32,598 nt of DNA from Lachnospiraceae bacterium (GTDB lineage Bacteria > Bacillota > Clostridia > Lachnospirales > Lachnospiraceae): assembly GCA_009774245.1 (NCBI GenBank), contig VSNM01000061.1, forward strand, positions 1-32,598, written 5' to 3'. The position numbers and the translations under genes are program-made. Below the pieces are notes generated by a model. It was not told where the DNA came from and searched no databases. It saw nothing but the letters and a program-made list of their open reading frames with translations. Shown piece by piece: positions 17,701 to 23,311 of this stretch; the stretch's first letter is position 1; every line of letters begins with the position of its first letter.

Positions 17701-18135
17701 TACATTGATCTGGATAATTTTAAGTATTATAATGACACGTTTGGACATAACGTCGGAGATATTATCTTAACCGGAATGGCTGATATTTTCCGGAAGGCAG
17801 TGGGACAGCACGGTTTTGTGACACGGTACGGCGGAGATGAATTTCTGATTACCGTCTATACGGATGATATGGCGTTTGCCGGACAGCTGGCGCAAAATAT
17901 TTACCGTCAGATTCAGCAGGAGGATGGTTTTTCGGCGGCGATCCAGCGCAAGCTCGGCAGGAATGTCGACATTCCCAGGGAGCATCAGATATCCTGCTCG
18001 ATCGGCATCAGCGGCAGAAAGGCATTAATGTCGGAGGATGAACTTGAGAGGATGGTGAAAGAGGCCGACCAGGTGCTCTATGATGTAAAGAATGCAGGCA
18101 AGGGAGTGTACAAATTCTATGCACTGACTTCATAA
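14791..18135 (+). CDS. GGDEF diguanylate cyclase with degenerate ATPase, helical-repeat and GAF-like regions
   Basis: A protein of 1115 residues. The start at 14791 follows AGGAG with 8-base spacing, 14 bases after the upstream stop; longer frames overlap that gene. Residues about 20-200 resemble an AAA_16/STAND ATPase: VIFLLNDLQYANGSTIHFIH matches a Walker B with its D-D-h-w-a-D pattern, but no Walker A P-loop is visible. Residues about 240-740 are helical and TPR-like. About 745-930 could be a GAF domain. The GGDEF domain has LTGLYNREGFY, MYIDLDNFKYYNDTFGHNVGD and an intact GGDEF at 1014-1018, so it should make c-di-GMP from GTP. The inhibitory RxxD site expected five residues before GGDEF is absent (GQHG at 1005-1008). 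No signal peptide is seen. Confidence 0.85.
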   Translation: MNSDKKKSIHERVYSGLNAGNGNFLLLRHYNTFVFTEQGKEQTERDYPDALVCLHDFRLSDMVSAFAPFLDFAREAFGQLTEEAVDRLLDECDIYSLHRSIFKSFLQSGVCVREENLLIDEVAFEQDKIASAVVEIVSHLAGDRQVIFLLNDLQYANGSTIHFIHNLIENATCRNIVVIATYNEAKVPLSHMEPIWDRFYRYVCDGKLVTETGSGMLCSPGGGVNDFVFSVEQLDCYIVKINNLLFCLDFQQAVYYLEVIYKMITVEEIDIEWDYKCRIVKLYALASIYTQDFSQALLLCGELKELRRRVIDVEFDHAYYYLMCMAHMYNGKLGEADKYAGKCLEIAVQQQSDYDIFIAKLLSVMVKMSGWHNIFFCTNDIPVDEEILRKAEEYHFWNHLAHIYVYAYDNQPVLFADETRLEDKLVYFNKGIDIMKQLGNEYFMMEAYQNNIMIASTNGFFRTAKYYYDKCHELVRGRDEYEEAMIYNGVGYISSAMEEYDKAFACFDRALTSFLKLEKIDYVGETLYNMAINCIMAQDYKSAYTYLELSFGIVKEMKMNSLRVCNISKLAGLLALCSHYNGNELKCAIYIEKTRLFLEHLIGREEDAHESAFIYDYTMCKDDLFIYYFVYGLQLAGKRVCDEALRNFELAAGCLDDSAGNQFYIFGQYTIELAKLYRCMGREEKAQERLNFAIHFYDRQGCTGKVAALRAALADKHYQSKRCGGLELSADLRHEIDEALRHASIYKENQEQQKRMNFLSAWQKMVEIGKKSRNELVNPAVNAFIHNFNIDRLIFVKYGDDEPEELFNNTGYAYTSERQCRIEEYFHQNRLGFATSKIDNNYTDYWDIVSIFAQNKICSIIGLPFYSNDSLRAVMVAYIEMKDNWHSPTNRYLLDESDYAVFEFLMRQLLSSIDMLEANEKIKQMNDKLNHLAVTDKLTGLYNREGFYGNISGLLKENEETGLGQAVIIMYIDLDNFKYYNDTFGHNVGDIILTGMADIFRKAVGQHGFVTRYGGDEFLITVYTDDMAFAGQLAQNIYRQIQQEDGFSAAIQRKLGRNVDIPREHQISCSIGISGRKALMSEDELERMVKEADQVLYDVKNAGKGVYKFYALTS

Positions 18136-18202
18136 AAAGTCTATATGTAAAATGACAAAAATTTAATGTAAAATATTAGTAAAGATGCAATAGGATTAGA
18201 GG

Positions 18203-18231
18203 TTGATATTTTCGGAATGATGGGGTATACT
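18203..18231 (+). promoter_or_regulatory. Strong sigma-A promoter of the structured RNA
   Basis: TTGATA (18203-18208), 17-base spacer, TATACT (18226-18231), with a second overlapping TATAAT at 18231-18236. Initiation would fall near 18240, just before the RNA closing stem. Confidence 0.75.
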
Positions 18232-18239
18232 ATAATTAA

Positions 18240-18454
18240 TCTGAAATGTGCGATAACTCTTGTCATTTTGAACCTACATCACTTTAAACGGGATTCCTAC
18301 ATTGTCTGATCAATGTCATGCCCCCCGATATTGGCCAGGGGAAGGCAGCGAGAAAGATTGCGGTTGCCCACCTAGCATTGGCTAGGAGTCAAAATACAAG
18401 AGCCGGCGTTTCGGGGATACACAAGAAGCAAAGCAGCCTTAACAGGCTGCTTTT
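18240..18454 (+). ncRNA. ssrS: Structured non-coding RNA, probably 6S RNA
   Basis: A roughly 215-base transcript bounded by a promoter and an intrinsic terminator, with no convincing ORF. The ends of the core pair over 14 bp: 18257-18271 with 18389-18402, one bulged C. Inside are an ACATTG/CAATGT hairpin (18299-18316), a CCCC/GGGG hairpin, and a CCTAG/CTAGG hairpin near the 3' side of the central region. A long closing stem, interrupted central region and a small 3'-side hairpin fit the 6S RNA plan, which binds and sequesters the sigma-A holoenzyme. The identification is from shape and recalled motifs such as GGGATTCCTACA, not from a search. SRP RNA was considered and rejected. Confidence 0.6.
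18430..18454 (+). terminator. Intrinsic terminator of the 6S-like RNA
   Basis: Nine-bp perfect stem 18430-18438 / 18445-18453, loop TTAACA, followed by TTTT and a further T-rich run. Confidence 0.85.
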
Positions 18455-18517
18455 GTGGTTTTTCCTTAAAAGAATAGTGGTCGGGAGGAATGAAAAATCT
18501 TCAATGCAATATTCTAT

Positions 18518-20035
18518 GTGAAAGGGTTCTTCAAAAAGTTGCTGATCGTCGCGGCATGGACGATGATCGCAATCGGGTTGTACCAGTGTAGCGTCCATCT
18601 GTCCGGTATGGAAGAGGAGATCGTGGAGGACGTGGAGGAGCAGGAGGAGATTCAGACGATTTCGGATGAAGCTCCCGAGAAGGACACAACGATAGAGAGC
18701 ATTCCGGAAACGCTGTTGGATGAGAACGTGAGAATCCTGCTTATGAATCGGGGCTATCATGGAATTTACCATACGGAGCTGCATATTACGTGCAGTGAGG
18801 GCATGATGATCACCCATCATGGAGAGACGACAGAATATGAACCGGCCTCAGAAGTGGTATTAAGGACAAAAGATTTTGAAGATGACCAGATGATCTGTAT
18901 CGCGGGCAAAAATGATGGCAGAATCCAGATCAATAATATCGAAAGGAACAGTCCTGCCCGGTATCGGGGAAAACTGGAATGTTATCCCACCGCGGAGGGG
19001 ATTGTCGCAGTCAATGAACTGACAGTGGAGGAGTATCTGTACGGCGTGGTTCCAAGTGAGATGCCATCCACTTATCCTGATGAGGCACTGAAAGCGCAGG
19101 CGGTCAGCGCGAGAACCTATACTTATTTTCACAAACAGAGTTATGCCTATCCCGAGTGGAGAGCGCACATGGATGACAGCACTGCGTTTCAGGTTTATAT
19201 GAATTGTGAGGAGACGCCGGCAGCGGTCAGAGCGGTAGATGAGACCAAAAATCAGGTGCTCACACACGAGGGGGAGCTGGTGGAGAGCTTTTACTATTCG
19301 ACCTCGGGTGGCTATAATGGCGGAGCACGCGTGTGGAGTGGCACAGCGTCGGCGGCAGATGACTATCTGATCGAGACGGGAGAGGAGCTCTATGCGTCAG
19401 GCGATGAGGAGGGGGAGCTGGCCTATCAGCAGTATATCGATCACGGAAACGAGGAGGATATAGAGTATCATGAGGCGTGGTATCGCTGGAGCTATGCCAG
19501 GCCGTTGGAGGGGAAGGTGGTCGGGACTTTTCTGCAGAAGTTGTATGATTTGTCGCTGGCGCAGCCGGACACAGTGCGAATCCGGTCGCGGTATCTGTCG
19601 TCTGACCAGCTTCCAAAGGAGGGAGCAGTCAGGGACATCCGGATTTTGAGCCGCAGAAAGAGCGGTATGGCCGCCGGGATTATGATAGAGACGGAGCATT
19701 TCAGGGTGAGTGTGATGTCCCAGTATGCGATCAGGCAGGCGCTTGGCTGTGCGCAGGATGTCGTGACGAAGAATGATGGCAGCAGCTACATCATGGGAGA
19801 CATCCTTCCGAGCGCGTATTTTTACATAGAAAAAATATATGATAATAATGGGGAAACAGGGGATAATCTAAAACAGATTATAATACACGGTGCAGGATTT
19901 GGCCACGGCTGCGGCATGTCGCAGAACGGGGCGAAAAATCTGGCTGACGGAGGATTAACAGCTGCACAGATTTTGGCATATTATTATAATGGAAGCATAA
20001 GGGAGATCGGGGAGCTGAACGAGGAATGTCAATAA
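18518..20035 (+). CDS. SpoIID/LytB-domain protein
   Basis: A protein of 505 residues with an N-terminal signal anchor (FKKLLIVAAWTMIAIGLYQC, about 5-24) and a Glu-rich linker (about 30-60), so the bulk is outside the membrane. The SpoIID fold shows two hallmark blocks: VVPSEMPSTYPDEALKAQAV followed by SARTYTY (about 175-200), and GAGFGHGCGMSQNGAKNLA near the C-terminus. SpoIID-type proteins are lytic transglycosylases or amidase enhancers acting on peptidoglycan, in sporulation engulfment or vegetative wall turnover. A central insertion with acidic repeats (ELYASGDEEGELAYQQYIDH) is unusual. The GTG at 18518 has no ribosome-binding site at normal distance; GGGAGGA at 18483-18489 fits an out-of-frame ATG instead. 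The next gene overlaps it by 10 bases. Confidence 0.88.
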   Translation: MKGFFKKLLIVAAWTMIAIGLYQCSVHLSGMEEEIVEDVEEQEEIQTISDEAPEKDTTIESIPETLLDENVRILLMNRGYHGIYHTELHITCSEGMMITHHGETTEYEPASEVVLRTKDFEDDQMICIAGKNDGRIQINNIERNSPARYRGKLECYPTAEGIVAVNELTVEEYLYGVVPSEMPSTYPDEALKAQAVSARTYTYFHKQSYAYPEWRAHMDDSTAFQVYMNCEETPAAVRAVDETKNQVLTHEGELVESFYYSTSGGYNGGARVWSGTASAADDYLIETGEELYASGDEEGELAYQQYIDHGNEEDIEYHEAWYRWSYARPLEGKVVGTFLQKLYDLSLAQPDTVRIRSRYLSSDQLPKEGAVRDIRILSRRKSGMAAGIMIETEHFRVSVMSQYAIRQALGCAQDVVTKNDGSSYIMGDILPSAYFYIEKIYDNNGETGDNLKQIIIHGAGFGHGCGMSQNGAKNLADGGLTAAQILAYYYNGSIREIGELNEECQ

Positions 20036-20868
20036 TCACGAAGCTATACAGGCTGCAAAAAGAGACGCGCAGAGCCTTTAATGAGGCAGAGGTGGGAACC
20101 TATGCCTCTGGCGCTGCGTTCTTTTTGTTCGTATCGGTCATACCAATGGTGATGATCGTCAGCAGTATCCTGCCGCATGATCTGATCAGCAAGCGGGAAA
20201 TGGTCAATATTTCACAGGCTGTCATTCCGGATAAAATATACCGTTTCCTGCTTGGCATCGTAGACAGTTACCATGGAAATCATGTGACACTGCTGTCAGT
20301 TTCCGCTGTTGTGGTCGTATGGTCTGCGTCGAAAGGAGTACTGGCGCTCATCAGGGGATTAAATCATATTTATGAGGTGGAGGAGACGAGAGGGTACATT
20401 CTTCTGCGACTGAAAGCATCGTTTTATACTATTTTTCTGCTGCTTGCGATACTGCTCTCAGCAGGGGTGCTTGTATTCGGAAACACGCTGGCAAAGTGGA
20501 TGATACCGGACGACGGACCGGCCGCGAGTCTGTGGCATATATTCGGCTGGATACGCCATGTTTTTGTCGCGGGCATGATCTCCATCGTATTTTGCACGAT
20601 GTACAGCCTGCTGCCAAATAACCAGGCCTCATGGAAGGAGCACTATCCCGGGGCAGTAGTGACGTCGGTATTCTGGACGCTGTATTCCTTTGGCTTTTCT
20701 GTCTATATTGATTATTTTGGCGGCTTTTCCATGTATGGCAGCCTGACGAGTATTGTGATCGTGATGATCTGGCTGTATTTCTGCATGTATATCTTTTTTT
20801 GCGGCGCGCTGGTCAATAAGTGGATTGCGGATGGATATGTGGACGATTATCTCTCAGAGTTATCTTGA
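20026..20868 (+). CDS. YihY/virulence factor BrkB family membrane protein
   Basis: An integral membrane protein of 280 residues with six predicted membrane segments. Family blocks visible are GAAFFLFVSVIPMVMIVSS near the N-terminus, VVWSASKGVLALIRGLNHIY (about 97-117) and the C-terminal YGSLTSIVIVMIWLYFCMYI followed by FFCGALVNKW. The biochemical role of the family is not settled; members were once called ribonuclease BN by mistake. The ATG overlaps the end of the SpoIID-like gene by 10 bases, with GAGGA just upstream, so the two are translationally coupled. Confidence 0.9.
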   Translation: MSIITKLYRLQKETRRAFNEAEVGTYASGAAFFLFVSVIPMVMIVSSILPHDLISKREMVNISQAVIPDKIYRFLLGIVDSYHGNHVTLLSVSAVVVVWSASKGVLALIRGLNHIYEVEETRGYILLRLKASFYTIFLLLAILLSAGVLVFGNTLAKWMIPDDGPAASLWHIFGWIRHVFVAGMISIVFCTMYSLLPNNQASWKEHYPGAVVTSVFWTLYSFGFSVYIDYFGGFSMYGSLTSIVIVMIWLYFCMYIFFCGALVNKWIADGYVDDYLSELS

Positions 20869-20893
20869 TAAATTTTCCAACTGGTGCTATACT
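20865..20893 (+). promoter_or_regulatory. sigma-A promoter of the hemerythrin-CheX gene
   Basis: TTGATA (20865-20870, overlapping the preceding stop codon), 17-base spacer, TATACT (20888-20893). The start codon is about 40 bases further on. This separates the gene transcriptionally from the SpoIID-YihY pair. Confidence 0.75.
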
Positions 20894-20933
20894 ATTCTCG
20901 AAAATACAAAAGGAAGAAGAAGGGGATAATACT

Positions 20934-21809
20934 ATGGCTGGTTTGTGGAAGGAAGAGTACAGGATCGGTGTGGATATGATCGATGAACAGCACCGTCAGT
21001 TGTTTGACAAGATCGAGCATCTGCTCGAGATCGCCAAGGGCGGGAGCTGGGAGAGCAACAGGCGGGAATGCATGGAGATTATTGATTTCCTGGTCAGATA
21101 CACGATTATTCATTTCGAGACGGAGGAGAAATTTCAAAAGGAAAAGGGGTATATCAGTTATGAGGAACATGTGAAGATACATAAGGATTTTACCAATACA
21201 GTTCTCGTGTATAAGGATTTGCTGAGCAATAATTTCTCATCAAAGACCTTGAAGAGCTTTATCGGAACGCTGCTTGCATGGCTTGTCAATCATGTCTGTG
21301 TCTGCGACAAGAAGATCGTCAGGAATATACCGATTCAGCCGATGGAATCTTTTGCGGACACGGAGAGTTTTATGAAAAACGTGGCGGAGAAGCTGCTCAC
21401 AGAGATGTATGATATTTCGATTCTGAACACGAAAAGCTGTATCTACAAAGGCGACGTGGAGGGTGCGGTCATCATCAGGTCGGTTGCGGAGGGAAAAGGC
21501 AGGCATCTGTTTTTGTATGGACTGTCCGACGAGCTTGCTGAGACATTGTATCGCAAAATAAGCGGTATGCATCTCCCGCATCTGAATTTTCTGGACGAGG
21601 TCGAACGGTCCGCGCTCACAGAAATCGGAAATATTATCACAGCACATGCCATAAGTGCGGTCGAGGAGGGCGGCACAGGAGTTCAGTTCAAGAGTGATCT
21701 GTACATTCACGAGTATAACGATACACAGTACAATATCATGAACAGTGTCATTCTCGAAATTGATACGGAGTATGGCAGGATGGAAATTTTGTACTGTCAT
21801 TTAAAATAA
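20934..21809 (+). CDS. Bacteriohemerythrin fused to a CheX-like domain
   Basis: A protein of 292 residues with no signal peptide or membrane segment. Residues 1-135 form a bacteriohemerythrin: all seven di-iron ligands are in place, His20, His60, Glu64, His79, His83, His120 and Asp125 (the last in NHVCVCD). Such domains bind oxygen, or sense NO or iron. Residues about 150-292 resemble CheC/CheX phosphatases: VERSALTEIGNIITAHAISA carries the E-x-x-N catalytic pattern at Glu230 and Asn233, followed by beta strands including VILEIDTEYGRMEILYCHL. CheX removes the phosphate from CheY-P. The start at 20934 follows AAGGGG. It has its own promoter. No che or flagellar gene is near. The CheX assignment is by motif and could be a relative with another activity. 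Confidence 0.82.
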   Translation: MAGLWKEEYRIGVDMIDEQHRQLFDKIEHLLEIAKGGSWESNRRECMEIIDFLVRYTIIHFETEEKFQKEKGYISYEEHVKIHKDFTNTVLVYKDLLSNNFSSKTLKSFIGTLLAWLVNHVCVCDKKIVRNIPIQPMESFADTESFMKNVAEKLLTEMYDISILNTKSCIYKGDVEGAVIIRSVAEGKGRHLFLYGLSDELAETLYRKISGMHLPHLNFLDEVERSALTEIGNIITAHAISAVEEGGTGVQFKSDLYIHEYNDTQYNIMNSVILEIDTEYGRMEILYCHLK

Positions 21810-21850
21810 AATTTTCAAAAGTTTATGAATACAAAGTTTGATATTTGGGG

Positions 21851-21879
21851 TTGACATTTTCCGCCAGATATCATATTAT
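21851..21879 (+). promoter_or_regulatory. sigma-A promoter of the pheS-pheT-queA operon
   Basis: Consensus TTGACA (21851-21856), 17-base spacer, TATTAT (21874-21879). Initiation near 21886 places the whole T-box leader in the transcript. Confidence 0.8.
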
Positions 21880-21885
21880 TAATTT

Positions 21886-22212
21886 CATCAATATTTTTTA
21901 TATGAAAATGCAGTGAAGGTGTCAGTAGCATCATATTTTCTGTCAGAGATTGGAGGTCGCCGGCTGAAAGCCTCCTCAGTTCAGATATGACAGGCGAATT
22001 TCTCACCGGAGCAGCTTTTTTGAAGCATTGTCATCGGATTGGCAATGTTGTAGGGAAAGCCGGAGTGACACGTTATGTCTGTTGAGCGTCTGTGATACGC
22101 AGCGGACAGGGAAGCCTGTGCGGTGTATGTATTGCAGGAACTTGGGTGGTACCGCGGTTTATTCGTCCCTTGTAGAGTTATTTCTATATGTCTCTACAGG
22201 GGACATTTTTTT
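21886..22212 (+). promoter_or_regulatory. T-box riboswitch (tRNA-Phe responsive) with terminator
   Basis: The T-box sequence GGGTGGTACCGCGG (22144-22157) is diagnostic; its TGGT pairs with the ACCA end of uncharged tRNA-Phe. A stem-I region with an AGAGA motif (21947 area) and a GGAGG/CCTCC helix is followed by a specifier candidate TTC at 22000-22002, the Phe codon. The terminator is a 13-bp stem, 22165-22177 with 22192-22204, one G-T pair, then a T-run to 22212. Uncharged tRNA-Phe would favour the antiterminator and allow read-through into pheS. The 5' limit is set by the promoter and is approximate. Confidence 0.9.
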
Positions 22213-22258
22213 CATATTTTTTATATTTATTTTCATGAAACAGAAAAGGAGATTGGCG

Positions 22259-23278
22259 ATGAAAGAGAGATTAGAGCAGATCAAGGCAGAGGCGATCCGC
22301 CAGATCAATGAGAGCGAAGCGTTGGACAAGTTAAATGATGTCCGCATCAACTTTTTGGGCAAAAAGGGTGAATTGACAGCTGTGCTGAAGGGAATGAAGG
22401 ATGTCGCACCCGAGGAAAGACCGAAAATCGGACAGCTTGTCAACGATGCGCGCGAGGAGATTGAGAGGGTGCTCGACGATGCCAGGGCAAACATGGAGCG
22501 GAAGCTCCGTGAGGCGAAGATGAGGGCGGAAGTGATCGATGTGACACTCCCCGCGCAGAGAAATAAGGTGGGGCACCGCCATCCAAACACGATCGCCTTA
22601 GAGGAGGTAGAGCGTATATTTATCGGAATGGGCTATGAGGTTGTGGAGGGGCCTGAGGTGGAGAAGGATTACTACAACTTTGAGGCGCTGAATATTCCGG
22701 CAGATCATCCGGCAAAAGACGAGCAGGACACGTTCTATATCAACAGCGATATTTTGCTCCGCACGCAGACCTCCGGCGTACAGGTTCACGAGATGGAGAA
22801 GGGCAGACTTCCGATCAGAATGATCGCTCCGGGGCGTGTATTCCGCGCGGATGAGGTGGATGCGACGCATTCTCCTTCGTTCCATCAGGTCGAGGGACTT
22901 GTGATTGACAGAAACATCACATTTGCGGATTTAAAGGGAACGCTCGCAGAGTTTGCGAAGGAGCTGTTCGGCGGGGATACAAAGGTGAAGTTCCGGCCGC
23001 ATCATTTCCCGTTCACAGAGCCGTCTGCGGAGATGGATGTGTCGTGCTTTAAGTGCGGCGGGAGCGGATGCCGTTTCTGTAAGGGTGAGGGCTGGATTGA
23101 GATTCTTGGCTGCGGTATGGTTCATCCGAAGGTGTTGAAGATGTGTAATATTGATCCAGAGGAATACACCGGTTTTGCGTTTGGTGTCGGTCTGGAGAGA
23201 ATCGCGCTTCTGAAATATGAGATTGATGATATGCGGCTCTTATACGAGAATGATATCAGATTCTTAAAACAGTTTTAA
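22259..23278 (+). CDS. pheS: Phenylalanyl-tRNA synthetase alpha subunit
   Basis: A protein of 339 residues, the catalytic subunit of the alpha2-beta2 enzyme charging tRNA-Phe. The N-terminal coiled coil (about 1-85) binds tRNA; the class II core follows. Motif 2 is in GRVFRADEVDATHSPSFHQ and motif 3 in FGVGLERIALLKYEIDD. The Cys-rich insertion DVSCFKCGGSGCRFCKGEGW is normal for this subfamily. The ATG at 22259 follows AAAAGGAGA; the frame is open further upstream through the T-box but that part is untranslated leader. pheT starts 33 bases downstream. Confidence 0.97.
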   Translation: MKERLEQIKAEAIRQINESEALDKLNDVRINFLGKKGELTAVLKGMKDVAPEERPKIGQLVNDAREEIERVLDDARANMERKLREAKMRAEVIDVTLPAQRNKVGHRHPNTIALEEVERIFIGMGYEVVEGPEVEKDYYNFEALNIPADHPAKDEQDTFYINSDILLRTQTSGVQVHEMEKGRLPIRMIAPGRVFRADEVDATHSPSFHQVEGLVIDRNITFADLKGTLAEFAKELFGGDTKVKFRPHHFPFTEPSAEMDVSCFKCGGSGCRFCKGEGWIEILGCGMVHPKVLKMCNIDPEEYTGFAFGVGLERIALLKYEIDDMRLLYENDIRFLKQF

Positions 23279-23311
23279 ATATGACACCAGTGTCATAGAT
23301 TGGAGGATAAA

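Noticed and set aside
18240..18402. Reading the structured RNA as SRP (4.5S) RNA
   Set aside because: The segment GCCAGGGGAAGGCAGC recalls SRP domain IV but lacks the CC that must pair across the GGAA loop, and the overall plan differs.
18318..18521. 67-codon plus-strand frame across the 6S-like RNA
   Set aside because: It runs through the RNA stems and the intrinsic terminator, has no ribosome-binding site, and ends by chance at ATGTGA next to the SpoIID-like start.
23281..23296. Seven-bp inverted repeat ATGACAC-ca-GTGTCAT between pheS and pheT
   Set aside because: Two-base loop and no T-run make it neither a terminator nor a convincing operator.
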